Assembly: GCA_041748555.1 (NCBI GenBank)
Contig: JBGTDA010000077.1
Location: 1-25,047, forward strand
Direction of reading: 5' to 3'
Source of the DNA: Rhodonellum sp041748555
GTDB taxonomy: Bacteria > Bacteroidota > Bacteroidia > Cytophagales > Cyclobacteriaceae
Length of the DNA: 25,047 nucleotides
Shown here: in pieces, positions 16,020-24,363 of the stretch
How positions within the stretch are numbered: the stretch's first letter is position 1
How the letters are laid out: every line of letters begins with the position of its first letter
Made by a program: the position numbers and the translations under genes
Notes under the pieces: generated by a model
The model's database searches: none
The model's input: the letters and a program-made list of their open reading frames with translations, nothing else
Told to the model about the DNA's origin: nothing

Positions 16020-16334
16020 CTATTCCTGTATATCCACTGATATTGGTATCAACCTGTCTTCAATATTTTCCACTTCAACCTCTACACGCTGTCCTTCTTC
16101 CAAGGCTGAAAATTCCACTGTCTGACCGTTTCTGGTCAACCTGGTTTCATCTGAAAAATAAAGCTCCAAAGTATTCCCATCTGTTGTTTCTACATAAATC
16201 TCTGTCCTGTCCGGCTCTACTTCTGAAATTGTTCCCTGATAGGTTCCGGACTCGACAACATCCGATTCCCCACCACAGGAGGTCATAGTAATGAACATTG
16301 TCAACATGAATAATTTTATAAACGACTTTTCCAT
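16020..16334 (-). CDS. Small lipoprotein with an all-beta domain (DUF5666-like)
   Basis: It is 104 residues. The leader M-E-K-S-F-I-K-L-F-M...M-T-S-C gives a lipobox with Cys20, so the protein should be lipid-anchored in the envelope. The mature part is rich in beta strands and acidic residues: G-T-I-S-E-V-E, D-G-N-T-L-E-L-Y-F, then T-R-L-T-R-N-G-Q-T-V-E-F-S-A-L-E-E-G-Q-R-V-E-V-E. The pattern of an initial value, a named ligand strand and a G-x-x-V-x-V-E close resembles DUF5666-type OB-like domains, a tentative assignment. The function is unknown. It is transcribed alone, with a strong hairpin after the stop. Confidence 0.75.
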   Translation of the reverse strand: MEKSFIKLFMLTMFITMTSCGGESDVVESGTYQGTISEVEPDRTEIYVETTDGNTLELYFSDETRLTRNGQTVEFSALEEGQRVEVEVENIEDRLIPISVDIQE

Positions 16335-16461
16335 GATCTTAATTTTTAGTTAATTCAATAAGTAAAAATACTCGTGCTTTAATCTATCAATAATGTTTAT
16401 CTAAAATGATTCCAATAAATGCCGGAATGAACAGAATCTTCGTCTGACACTCAATTCCCCG

Positions 16462-16560
16462 CTACTTCGGTCTTCGTCCCACCATCAGCACCGCGACCCA
16501 ACCCAACACATCTTCCAAAAGATGCCAGGAAACCACTCTTTCGAACCGTAAAGCCAAGGT
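16462..16560 (-). pseudogene. Possible remnant of a cation diffusion facilitator transporter
   Basis: Read on the minus strand from 16560 to a TAG at 16462-16464, the frame gives R-V-V-S-W-H-L-L-E-D-V-L-G-W-V-A-V-L-M-V-G. The H-x-x-x-D followed by x-x-G-x-x-x-V is the metal-binding fifth transmembrane helix of CDF zinc/cadmium exporters. The frame is closed upstream by TAA at 16561-16563 and ends abruptly in R-R-P-K, so only about 30 codons remain. It may instead be part of a dispersed repeat that happens to read well. I consider the CDF reading plausible but unproven. Confidence 0.35.
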
Positions 16561-16890
16561 TAAAAAAAAAGCGGTTTTGAGATTATTGTTGCTGTTGCTA
16601 TGTGAATGATTATTGATTATGGCTCATACTGCGAAATTTAAAAAAGAAAATAGATCCGGGTTTATTCCTTCAAAAATCAACCACAGCTTTTTGTTAAAAA
16701 AACACATATTCGGGTTTGGATGCCACATATTGGGAAAAAAGAGGTCCATCCTTAGGCAAATTAGGTATACTTTTCTATTTATAATTAGGTGTCTCCTGCT
16801 GAGGTCCAATTTTTGAAGAATTGCTTTGATTGAATTTGTCCCATAAAAATATATCAAAACCTTAAGCTTAAATAGCGAGTTAGCCGGATT
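16561..16890. other. Gene-free stretch upstream of the TVP38-like gene
   Basis: Opposite-strand open frames at 16613-16816 (plus) and 16624-16857 (minus) overlap each other, resemble no family and contain long A/T runs, so I take both as chance. No tRNA or clear promoter was recognised. The promoter of the gene at 16891 should be here. Confidence 0.4.
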
Positions 16891-17595
16891 ATGAAAGAAA
16901 CAATTGAAACAACCTCAGTTAAAAAAAGCAAAGCCCCTTTATACATATCCATAGCAATTATTGTAAGTATCTTCCTTGCATATTTTCTGATTCCGGGTGT
17001 ACAGGATTTTTTTCAAACAGCCTGGGAGGTCCTGACAAGTAATGATGAAGAAAAAATCAAATCATGGGTCAGTCAATTCGGATGGATCGGTCCGCTGGTG
17101 TTGATTTTGACAATGGTTTTGCAAATGTTTTTGTTGGTCATTCCATCACTTGTCCTGATGGTGGTTTCTATTTTGGCGTATGGTCCTATCTGGGGAAGCC
17201 TTATCGTATTTGCTTCGGTTATTTCTGCCTCCACGGTGGGCTATATTATTGGAAGATATCTGGGACCGGTGATTGTAGAAAAGCTTATCGGACAGAAAAC
17301 CGAAAAAAAGATCAGTGGATTTTTGGAGGATTATGGTTTTTGGGCGGTGATTGTGACACGGATAAATCCACTTTTATCAAATGATGCCATCAGCTTTGTA
17401 GCAGGAATACTGAAGATGGGTTACTGGAAATTTATCGCAGCTACCTTAGTGGGAATCGCACCATTAATTATATTTATAGCTGTATTAGGTGAAACTACCG
17501 AAGGTCTTAAAACCGGCTTGCTGTGGGGGTCGATTGTCAGTTTGATATTATTTATTGGCTATGTTTGGTATGATAAAAAAAAGAGAGGGAATTGA
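16891..17595 (+). CDS. TVP38/TMEM64 (VTT/DedA-superfamily) membrane protein
   Basis: This is a 234-residue inner-membrane protein. A charged N-terminus precedes the first helix (about 17-35), then a helix pair at about 67-105. The VTT core has G-Y-I-I-G-R-Y-L-G and later T-R-I-N-P-L-L-S-N-D-A-I-S-F-V-A-G. The latter is the conserved R-x-x-P...N-x-x-x-G motif of the SNARE-associated/TVP38 family, which includes lipid scramblases and half-transporters. The C-terminus is positively charged (D-K-K-K-R). The role is probably in membrane lipid homeostasis; no substrate can be stated. It is followed after 109 bases by the MBL hydrolase on the same strand. Confidence 0.85.
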   Translation: MKETIETTSVKKSKAPLYISIAIIVSIFLAYFLIPGVQDFFQTAWEVLTSNDEEKIKSWVSQFGWIGPLVLILTMVLQMFLLVIPSLVLMVVSILAYGPIWGSLIVFASVISASTVGYIIGRYLGPVIVEKLIGQKTEKKISGFLEDYGFWAVIVTRINPLLSNDAISFVAGILKMGYWKFIAATLVGIAPLIIFIAVLGETTEGLKTGLLWGSIVSLILFIGYVWYDKKKRGN

Positions 17596-17704
17596 GTTTG
17601 TGAAAATGATGAAATCAAGTTATTATTATTTTGATTATTAAATGGAGCCCGGGATCGGATGTGAATGCATGAGGGGATTATATTGAAACGTTAGCAATCT
17701 GTTT

Positions 17705-18463
17705 ATGGAAGAAAATCATAAGGATAAAGTCAACCTGACAATTGTTGGATGCGGGGATGCTTTTGCCAGTGACGGAAGGTTCAACACCTGCTTTTACCTC
17801 AATTATTCTGATGAACACGTTCTGGTGGATTGTGGTGCGTCATCTTTGGTCGGGCTGAAAAAACAGGACATCCCCTTATCCAAAATCAACACCATCGTAT
17901 TGAGCCATCTCCATGGCGATCATTTTGGCGGACTTCCTTTCTATATTCTGGATGCCAAGCATCTGCAAAAAAGAACCGAACCCTTAAATATCTTAGGGCC
18001 AAAAGGAACAGAACAAAAAACCAAAGAACTTACTGCACTTCTATATCCAGGAACCGACTTGGACTCTATGGATTATAAAATCAATTTTCAAGAATACGAA
18101 TCCCGGGAAAAGGTAAATGTAGGGCAATTGGAAATTCAGGCATTTCCTGTAATCCATTCGGAAGAATCCAATCCCCATGGTCTTAGAATTACAATGGGAA
18201 ACAAAATATTTGCTTTTTCGGGAGATACAGAATGGACGGACGTCCTATTGGAAATTTCCAATGATGCTGACCTTTTTATCTGCGAATGCAATTATTATGG
18301 TTTCAAAGGACCAAACCACCTTGATTATCAAACCATCCTGGCCAACCTGGATAGAATGAATTTCAAAAGGATCATTTTAAATCATCTGGGTGAAGAAATG
18401 CTGGATAAAATTTCGGAGCTGAAGCTTGACTGTGCTTATGATGGGCAGTTAATTGATTTTTAA
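17705..18463 (+). CDS. MBL-fold metallohydrolase (RNase Z/PhnP-like)
   Basis: The product is 252 residues, cytoplasmic. The zinc signature H-L-H-G-D-H is visible with His68, His70, Asp72 and His73. V-D-C-G at 41-44 and the G-C-G-D-A-F opening near 15-20 are typical of the RNase Z-like branch. F-S-G-D-T-E-W further along supplies the bridging Asp, and I-L-N-H-L-G near the end gives the last His. Family members act on tRNA 3' trailers, cyclic phosphodiesters or related substrates. The exosite arm of true RNase Z is not obvious, so I do not assign a substrate. The stop lies 37 bases from the convergent potassium channel gene. Confidence 0.9.
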   Translation: MEENHKDKVNLTIVGCGDAFASDGRFNTCFYLNYSDEHVLVDCGASSLVGLKKQDIPLSKINTIVLSHLHGDHFGGLPFYILDAKHLQKRTEPLNILGPKGTEQKTKELTALLYPGTDLDSMDYKINFQEYESREKVNVGQLEIQAFPVIHSEESNPHGLRITMGNKIFAFSGDTEWTDVLLEISNDADLFICECNYYGFKGPNHLDYQTILANLDRMNFKRIILNHLGEEMLDKISELKLDCAYDGQLIDF

Positions 18464-18500
18464 GAGAATGTCTATAAAATCTTATTCCCCAAAAATAAAA

Positions 18501-20195
18501 TCAATCATTCGAGCCGTAGATTTCAAAAAACTTATCTTCCGCATCCACTGTGCCGATAAGTATGATCTCAGCACCTGCCGGCAAAACCATACCGGGTTCG
18601 GGATTGATGAACATGTTGTCGTCTGCATTCACTGCTATTACAGTACAGCCGGTTTCTTTTCTTATGGAGGATTCCGATAACGTCCTTCCGACCAGTTGTT
18701 TGGGAACTTTTACTTTAATCAGGTCAAGACCTTCGGCCACCATCAGAATATCGCTTCGCTTGAGTAAATTAATAATGGTATTCGCTCCCATCGAAGCGTA
18801 GGACATCACATAATCGGAGCCTGCCCGGTGCATAGTACCCAGATTACGCTCCAGTGTGGATCTGGTAATAATTTGGATATCCGGTCTAAGCAATCGACAA
18901 TATATCGTCAGATAAACATTCACATCATCATCGTGAGTGGTGATGATGACACAGGGAGATTCATCTATTCCCGCTTTTTTGAGAACCTCCAGCTCAGCTG
19001 CATCGCCCTGAATGGTTCTGATTATGTCATTGATCCTTGACCCTTCTTTTTCTACAATCCGATAATCAAGATTTCTGGCTGCCAAAGCCCTACCTGTAGC
19101 TCTGCCTACCCGACCTCCACCCAATATCAAAACCGGTGCAGTGTTCTGTGTTTTTCTCTGAAAAGATTTGTTATACAATTCAATTTGAGAAGCTGAACCC
19201 GCCAATACCACCACAGTAGTTTCCGAAATCATGGTTTCCGGTTGGGCAGTCCTGAATTTTCCACGTTCCCATACGCCCACCACACTTACGCCAATTTGCT
19301 GCCGTAGTTTGGTCTCTGCCAGCGTCTGACCCACAAGGGAGGATCCGGTGACCAATGCCTCAGCAATCAGAAGCTTTCCGAATCTTCCGATCACATGGGC
19401 ACATGCGTCACCCACACTTGCACGACGGGATAAAAACAAACCCATGATTTCACCCAGCTGCAATACATGATTGGATCCAGCCAACTTTAAGATATCCACT
19501 GAAGCTTCATAATTACAGGAAGATATGATGGTTACATCCTTGCTGATCCCCCGCACCGTAAAGGCAACATTAGTATTCAGTACATCCGACTCTGTAGTAG
19601 CCACAAGAGCAGCACTTTCTACCCGGGCTTTTTTGTAAGTTTCGGGATCCACCATATCTCCTAAAACAACTTTAACCCCCAATTCCCTAAGCCTTAACCC
19701 CTCGGCCAGATCCGGGACAAGTACGACATAAGGATATTTAAAACGCTCGAGTTTTTTGATCAGTGCTTCGGTAATATTTCCGTACTTCGTAAGAATAACA
19801 TGGCCGGAAATATCTTTTGGAAGTTTTCTCGGTACAAGGGACTGTTCCTGAGCTTTCATCCATGGCGAATAAAAAAAGTTGATAAAGGTGAATGGAAACA
19901 AAACCAACAAAAACAACATTCCTGACAACAAGACAACAACCGTGAAAAATCTACCCAAGTCGCTGTTGAAGGTAATATCCCCAAATCCCAAAGTGGACAT
20001 CACGGTCAAGGTCCAATAAAAACCTGTGGTCCACGAAAATTCCCTTTCTTCTCTTAACATCAATAAGTGGAAAAGGATCGTAAAGACTGTGATCATGAGC
20101 AAAAGGAGAATTAAAAATCTCCCCAAAAGCTTCAGGTTTTTACGATCAGGTTTATTCTGAAGAAAAAATGATAATTGAGATGATATAAATTTCAT
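18501..20195 (-). CDS. Two-TM potassium channel with tandem RCK (TrkA) domains
   Basis: The product is 564 residues. Membrane helices at about 26-46 and 84-108 flank a pore loop with selectivity filter T-L-G-F-G-D at 68-73, a variant of TVGYGD. The cytoplasmic part follows. A first TrkA_N domain (about 130-250) has a degenerate Rossmann opening (I-L-T-K-Y-G-N-I-T) instead of GxGxxG. Then come a TrkA_C domain (about 265-345), a second TrkA_N domain with an intact L-G-G-G-R-V-G (about 358-364) and a second TrkA_C domain to the end. Ligand gating by nucleotide is therefore likely through the second unit only; this is inference. A TATTTTTG element on the reverse strand (20257-20264) lies 62 bases upstream of the start. 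Divergent from feoA. Confidence 0.92.
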   Translation of the reverse strand: MKFISSQLSFFLQNKPDRKNLKLLGRFLILLLLMITVFTILFHLLMLREEREFSWTTGFYWTLTVMSTLGFGDITFNSDLGRFFTVVVLLSGMLFLLVLFPFTFINFFYSPWMKAQEQSLVPRKLPKDISGHVILTKYGNITEALIKKLERFKYPYVVLVPDLAEGLRLRELGVKVVLGDMVDPETYKKARVESAALVATTESDVLNTNVAFTVRGISKDVTIISSCNYEASVDILKLAGSNHVLQLGEIMGLFLSRRASVGDACAHVIGRFGKLLIAEALVTGSSLVGQTLAETKLRQQIGVSVVGVWERGKFRTAQPETMISETTVVVLAGSASQIELYNKSFQRKTQNTAPVLILGGGRVGRATGRALAARNLDYRIVEKEGSRINDIIRTIQGDAAELEVLKKAGIDESPCVIITTHDDDVNVYLTIYCRLLRPDIQIITRSTLERNLGTMHRAGSDYVMSYASMGANTIINLLKRSDILMVAEGLDLIKVKVPKQLVGRTLSESSIRKETGCTVIAVNADDNMFINPEPGMVLPAGAEIILIGTVDAEDKFFEIYGSND

Positions 20196-20334
20196 GCTTA
20201 AGATTCAGTTTTATAAATCCGTCGACCCCTTTTGAACAGGCAATGAGATGAAGTTACAAAAATATTCCAATCAAAAAACAAGGACTTTAGCAATAATTAA
20301 TCTAAATAAGATTAAGACTTTAAACCATTTTAAT

Positions 20335-20342
20335 TAAATTTG
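20335..20342 (+). promoter_or_regulatory. -7 promoter element upstream of the feo operon
   Basis: TAAATTTG is an exact TAnnTTTG match 120 bases upstream of the feoA ATG at 20463, implying a leader of about 110 bases. I see no convincing Fur box or DtxR-type palindrome around it. Confidence 0.4.
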
Positions 20343-20462
20343 AATTCTCAAGCGGAAAGCATCCAATCTCAATTTCCTAGTCAATTATTGATTCAGGATA
20401 TTTAACCATATCAGCAAGAGACATTTCTTCAACCCTTGGATCCGAATTTAATACAAAAAGCA

Positions 20463-20690
20463 ATGACCGCAGATTTATTGAAACAAGGTATTACAGCTAC
20501 GGTACACAGGATCCGGGAAGGTGATTTTAAATTAAATCTTCTGGAAATGGGAGTATTACCCGGTAAAAAGATAAGCTTTTTAAACAGAGCACCTTGGGGC
20601 GGACCTATTGCTTTTCAGCTTGAAGAAAATGTAATTGCCATCCGGCTTTCCGAAGCAAAATATATTGATATTTCACTGTCCGATCAATAA
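20463..20690 (+). CDS. feoA: FeoA ferrous iron transport accessory protein
   Basis: The product is 75 residues from the ATG at 20463. It is a small SH3-like beta-barrel that works with the FeoB permease on the cytoplasmic side. Key family wording: L-L-E-M-G-V-L-P-G-K-K-I, then A-P-W-G-G-P-I-A-F, then I-A-I-R-L-S-E-A. A TTG at 20436 could add nine residues, but the ATG gives the normal length and starts directly at the domain. Its TAA overlaps the feoB ATG by one base (TAATG), so translation is probably coupled. Confidence 0.93.
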   Translation: MTADLLKQGITATVHRIREGDFKLNLLEMGVLPGKKISFLNRAPWGGPIAFQLEENVIAIRLSEAKYIDISLSDQ

Positions 20691-22822
20691 TGCAGGTTAC
20701 CGAAAAACTACAATCCATTCAAACTACTACTGTTGCAATTGTCGGCAATCCCAATGTTGGTAAATCAACGATATTCAATACCCTGACAGGATTGAAACAA
20801 AAAATAGGAAACTACCCGGGTGTAACCGTAGATAAAACCCTCGGTTTTTCAGAAATAAACGGCAAAAAATATACGCTGATTGATCTGCCGGGTACTTATA
20901 GTCTCTATCCCAATTCCGAAGATGAGGTCATAGCCCACCGGGTATTGAGCAGCTATGACAACAAAGAAAATCCCGATGCCGCATTAGTCATTCTTGATGC
21001 CTGCAACCTGGAAAGGGGCCTATTGCTGGCCACTCAGGTGATGGATATTGGGATCCCTATGGCAATTGTTATCAATATGATGGATGTTGCAGAAAAAAAG
21101 GGCATATCGATCAAAGCACATGAGTTATTCAAAAGTCTGGGAGTGCCGATTCTTTTGACAGATGCCAACAGTCCCAAGGCGATTGAATCCATTAAAAAAC
21201 TTATCCAATCCGGAAATTTCCAAAAAGCACCACAGTTTCTGGATATTGATCTTATTTTTCCGGCTGAAATTTCCGGTAGAATTCAGGATAGATTCGGTTT
21301 GCACACCCCCTATCAGGCTTTTCAATTGGTGCGGGTAATGGACAGTGAGACCATCTTGGATATTGATCAAAAAAAATGGTTGAAAGAATCTTTGGCATCT
21401 ATTGAACTCAATTTTAATACAGCACAGATCCTGGAAACCGAAACCCGGTATAAAAAAATCTCTGAGATATTATCGAAGACAATTCAGAAAAACCCCAAAG
21501 GTTCCAAATCCTTTTCAGTAGGTCTGGACAAAATCCTGATGCACAAAGTCGGAGGCTATCTGATTTTTTTGTTGATCCTGCTTTTGATTTTCCAGGCGGT
21601 TTTCGCTTGGGCAACTTTCCCCATGGATCTTATTGACGGTACTTTTGCGGAACTGAGCAGTTGGCTTACAACAAATCTCCCTCAAGGAGCCCTTACGGAT
21701 CTTTTGGCTGAAGGACTTATTCCCGGCATTGGAGGAATCGTGATTTTCATTCCTCAGATTGCCCTCCTGTTTGGATTCCTGGCAATTCTGGAAGATACCG
21801 GCTATATGTCGAGAGTAGTGTATCTGATGGACCGACTGATGCGCCCTTTTGGATTGCATGGCAAAAGTGTGGTGCCGTTGGTTTCCGGGATAGCCTGTGC
21901 AATCCCCGGCATCATGGCTACCCGTAATATCGCAAATACAAAGGAAAGGTTGATCACCATTTTAGTGACACCGTTTATGAGTTGCTCAGCCAGATTACCT
22001 GTGTATATCATTCTGATAGGTCTGGCCGTCCCTGATGAAAACTATGGTTTTTTCAACCTTCAGGCACTGACACTATTGGCTATGTACGTCCTGGGAATTT
22101 TGGCGGTTTTAGGTACAGCCTTGCTGCTTCAGATTTTTCTTGATATCAAAGGGAAAAGCTACCTGATCATCGAGCTTCCCATCTACAGGATTCCTCAATG
22201 GAAAAACGTATTGATGACCATGTATTCCAAATCGAAGATATTTGTGTTTGAGGCAGGAAAAATCATCATTACCATATCCATCATCCTATGGGTTTTGGCC
22301 TCGTATGGTCCTTCGTCTACTATGGGAGAAGTGGAAGCCGAAAAGGAAGTTGCTGTTCAAAACCTGGAAGGGGAAGCCCTACAGGAAATGGAAAACTTCT
22401 ACGCTTCAAGAGAACTTGAGGCTTCTTATATCGGAATCCTGGGAAAGCAGATTGAACCGGTCATCCGGCCATTGGGTTATGACTGGAAAATCGGGATCGC
22501 CTTGATAACCTCATTCGCAGCCAGAGAAGTATTTGTATCTACCATTGCCACGATCTACAGTATCGGAGGGGATGTGGAAAATGAGCTGACCATCCGAGAA
22601 AAACTTGCAAGTGAGACGGACCCTGTTTCAGGTGAAAAGGTTTTTAACACGGCAACTGTATTTTCCCTTATGGTCTTTTACGCCTTTGCCATGCAGTGCA
22701 TGAGTACATTGGCCGTGGTCTATAGGGAAACAAAATCTTGGAAATGGCCTACGATACAAACGATCTTCATGACGTTGCTTGCCTATTTTTCTGCGTTGAT
22801 CACTTATCAAATTCTATCCTGA
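20690..22822 (+). CDS. feoB: FeoB ferrous iron permease
   Basis: The product is 710 residues and imports Fe(II) across the inner membrane. The N-terminal G-protein domain is complete: G1 G-N-P-N-V-G-K-S-T (19-27), G2 G-V-T-V-D-K-T, G3 D-L-P-G-T-Y and G4 N-M-M-D. A helical regulatory region precedes the membrane domain, which begins near residue 285. Membrane part: two Gate regions, with the C-A-I-P-G-I-M-A-T-R motif carrying the conserved Cys. The end follows F-A-M-Q-C-M-S-T-L-A-V. An acidic insertion around 550-580 (E-V-E-A-E-K-E-V) sits in the late membrane region. It overlaps feoA by one base and is followed after two bases by the Cys-rich partner, so this is a single operon. Confidence 0.97.
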   Translation: MQVTEKLQSIQTTTVAIVGNPNVGKSTIFNTLTGLKQKIGNYPGVTVDKTLGFSEINGKKYTLIDLPGTYSLYPNSEDEVIAHRVLSSYDNKENPDAALVILDACNLERGLLLATQVMDIGIPMAIVINMMDVAEKKGISIKAHELFKSLGVPILLTDANSPKAIESIKKLIQSGNFQKAPQFLDIDLIFPAEISGRIQDRFGLHTPYQAFQLVRVMDSETILDIDQKKWLKESLASIELNFNTAQILETETRYKKISEILSKTIQKNPKGSKSFSVGLDKILMHKVGGYLIFLLILLLIFQAVFAWATFPMDLIDGTFAELSSWLTTNLPQGALTDLLAEGLIPGIGGIVIFIPQIALLFGFLAILEDTGYMSRVVYLMDRLMRPFGLHGKSVVPLVSGIACAIPGIMATRNIANTKERLITILVTPFMSCSARLPVYIILIGLAVPDENYGFFNLQALTLLAMYVLGILAVLGTALLLQIFLDIKGKSYLIIELPIYRIPQWKNVLMTMYSKSKIFVFEAGKIIITISIILWVLASYGPSSTMGEVEAEKEVAVQNLEGEALQEMENFYASRELEASYIGILGKQIEPVIRPLGYDWKIGIALITSFAAREVFVSTIATIYSIGGDVENELTIREKLASETDPVSGEKVFNTATVFSLMVFYAFAMQCMSTLAVVYRETKSWKWPTIQTIFMTLLAYFSALITYQILS

Positions 22823-22824
22823 TT

Positions 22825-22986
22825 ATGTGGCAAGAAATCATTGTTTTCATTTTATTCGTTTCCGTTCTGATCGGTTGGGCTTTTAGGTTTTTCAATAAGT
22901 CCTCCAATTCCGAAGAGGCTGGATGTGGGTGTAATAAATGTGCGTCCAACAAAAACAATGGAAAGGAGATAAAGAAATTTTCTTAA
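22825..22986 (+). CDS. FeoB-associated Cys-rich membrane protein
   Basis: It has 53 residues. One transmembrane helix (about 4-21) is followed by a short linker and a C-G-C-N-K-C cluster, then a lysine-rich end. This is the architecture of the FeoB-associated Cys-rich peptide family (PF12669), thought to assist FeoB, perhaps by handling Fe(II) or sensing redox state. It begins two bases after the feoB stop. The Met at 22825 is chosen because the frame upstream overlaps feoB and is not membrane-like. Confidence 0.88.
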   Translation: MWQEIIVFILFVSVLIGWAFRFFNKSSNSEEAGCGCNKCASNKNNGKEIKKFS

Positions 22987-23013
22987 CTTACTTCTCATTT
23001 TATTACCCTGTAG

Positions 23014-23958
23014 ATGAGAAAGATAACCGAAAAAGAAAATGGAAATATTCCTGAGCTGGCTTTAAAACTCGGATTGACCGGCGAAATCAACCTTCTTCAG
23101 GAGTTCTTCAGCGATTGGATCTCTTCCTGTGATCCGGAAATGAGGGAGATGATGAAATGGCAACTGTTTTCCAAGCCCAAATATTTCAGGCCGATCACGA
23201 TTTTTTCCTGCTACAAATCCATAACAGACGCCCCGCTTACCGAGGAGGTTCTGAAATCTGCCGTGGCGTTGGAGATGGTACACAACATTTCCCTGATCAT
23301 CGATGATATTCTGGATCGGTCCCGGCATCGCAGGGGTAGACTTTCCCTGCATTGTAAATTCGGATCTCTTCCAGCTTTAATGGCATCCGGTTATTTATAC
23401 GCCGCAGCCAACAAAATAGTCGTCGACGATCCCTATGCTGTCAACCTGTTGGCTGAGCTGATGCAGCGGTTGGGTATTGCAGAATGTGTGCAATGGAGAC
23501 TGCGGAGGCAACCTTTAGGTGTGGAAGACTGGCGAATGATCGCTAGTGAAGACACCGGATGTATGTTTGAAATTTGCGCCAAACTGGGTACAAGGGATAC
23601 TTCCCTCGCCAAATATGGATTGATGCTGGGAATCCTTTACCACGGTTGCGATGACGTGGCCGATGTACGAGGAACCACAAGTTTGGGAGGAGGTGGAAAA
23701 GAGGATATCCGAGATGGGATTTTGACCCTGCCCGCTGCCATAGCCATCAGAAATCCTGAAACCGCACTCCTTTTTCGGTCTGATGATGGGGAAAGCAAAA
23801 AATTATTGGAAGAAAGATTCAGGGACGCCCTGGTGGAATCGGATGCCTATTTGGATAAACAGGCCCGAGAAACAGCAGAGGAGGCCATGCTTCAATCCTC
23901 TTATCCGGAAAGGCTTTTGGAACTTGTAAACAGAACTCGGGCACTTTCCACCAAATGA
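23014..23958 (+). CDS. Polyprenyl diphosphate synthase family protein
   Basis: This is a 314-residue trans-prenyltransferase-like enzyme, expected to condense isopentenyl diphosphate with an allylic diphosphate. First Asp-rich motif D-D-I-L-D at 97-101, followed by R-H-R-R-G. Second motif D-D-V-A-D at 213-217. K-x-D-I-R-D-G-I-L-T-L-P follows at about 229-240, as in the family. The IPP-binding segment reads K-P-K-Y-F-R-P at 54-60 instead of the usual G-G-K-R-x-R-P, but the Lys and second Arg are kept. Catalysis therefore looks possible; chain length cannot be predicted. It starts 27 bases after the feo Cys-rich gene, so it may be in the feo operon. Alternatively it has its own promoter, but I see none. 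Confidence 0.85.
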   Translation: MRKITEKENGNIPELALKLGLTGEINLLQEFFSDWISSCDPEMREMMKWQLFSKPKYFRPITIFSCYKSITDAPLTEEVLKSAVALEMVHNISLIIDDILDRSRHRRGRLSLHCKFGSLPALMASGYLYAAANKIVVDDPYAVNLLAELMQRLGIAECVQWRLRRQPLGVEDWRMIASEDTGCMFEICAKLGTRDTSLAKYGLMLGILYHGCDDVADVRGTTSLGGGGKEDIRDGILTLPAAIAIRNPETALLFRSDDGESKKLLEERFRDALVESDAYLDKQARETAEEAMLQSSYPERLLELVNRTRALSTK

Positions 23959-24294
23959 TCATTCTTTGGCTTTTGCTGCCCTGCTTGGTCTTTTCCCTTT
24001 ATTTGAGGCAGTAGTTTTTTCCAGTTCCTCATTGAATTTTTTAACAGCCTGATCGGGTAGTTTACTCATTTCGCGGAGCATGGTCCGACCACTGTCTGTT
24101 ATTTTTGAAAGAACCTCTCCCCTGTCCGAATCATTTTCAGCCATATCCAACAAGGCTTCACTGACTGTTTTTGAATATTCGGATGCGACTTCAATCCAGA
24201 TTTTCCAAAAGGATATACCGGCATCCAGTGCCGCCATCTGAACTTTGGCTGTTTCAAGCATCAGGTCTTTTATGTTTTCTGTATTGTCTGCCAT
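23959..24294 (-). CDS. Phasin-like helical protein with basic tail
   Basis: The product is 111 residues from the ATG at 24294. It is almost entirely helical and amphipathic (K-D-L-M-L-E-T-A-K-V-Q-M-A-A-L-D-A-G), without signal peptide or membrane helix. It ends in a Lys/Arg/Ala tail (K-G-K-R-P-S-R-A-A-K-A-K). That build resembles phasins and granule-associated proteins that coat polyhydroxyalkanoate, or a small nucleoid-binding protein; neither is proven. An ATG at 24327 would add 11 residues, but the -7 element at 24325-24332 covers it. The gene ends back to back with the prenyl synthase: the two stops form the palindrome TGATCA with no gap. Confidence 0.7.
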   Translation of the reverse strand: MADNTENIKDLMLETAKVQMAALDAGISFWKIWIEVASEYSKTVSEALLDMAENDSDRGEVLSKITDSGRTMLREMSKLPDQAVKKFNEELEKTTASNKGKRPSRAAKAKE

Positions 24295-24324
24295 GGCTAA
24301 TGGATTTTTGTTTCGTGAATAAAT

Positions 24325-24332
24325 CAAATTTA
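24325..24332 (-). promoter_or_regulatory. -7 promoter element of the phasin-like gene
   Basis: The reverse strand reads TAAATTTG, an exact TAnnTTTG match 31 bases upstream of the ATG at 24294. It supports that start over 24327. No TTG at ideal -33 spacing. Confidence 0.5.
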
Positions 24333-24363
24333 AAAATAATTATTTTGGAAACTGAAAATTTTT

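Noticed and set aside
16613..16857. Two opposite-strand open frames
   Set aside because: They overlap each other, are A/T-driven and show no recognisable motif.
20196..20462. Fur box in the feo leader
   Set aside because: No adequate match to the GATAATGATAATCATTATC pattern could be found by eye.
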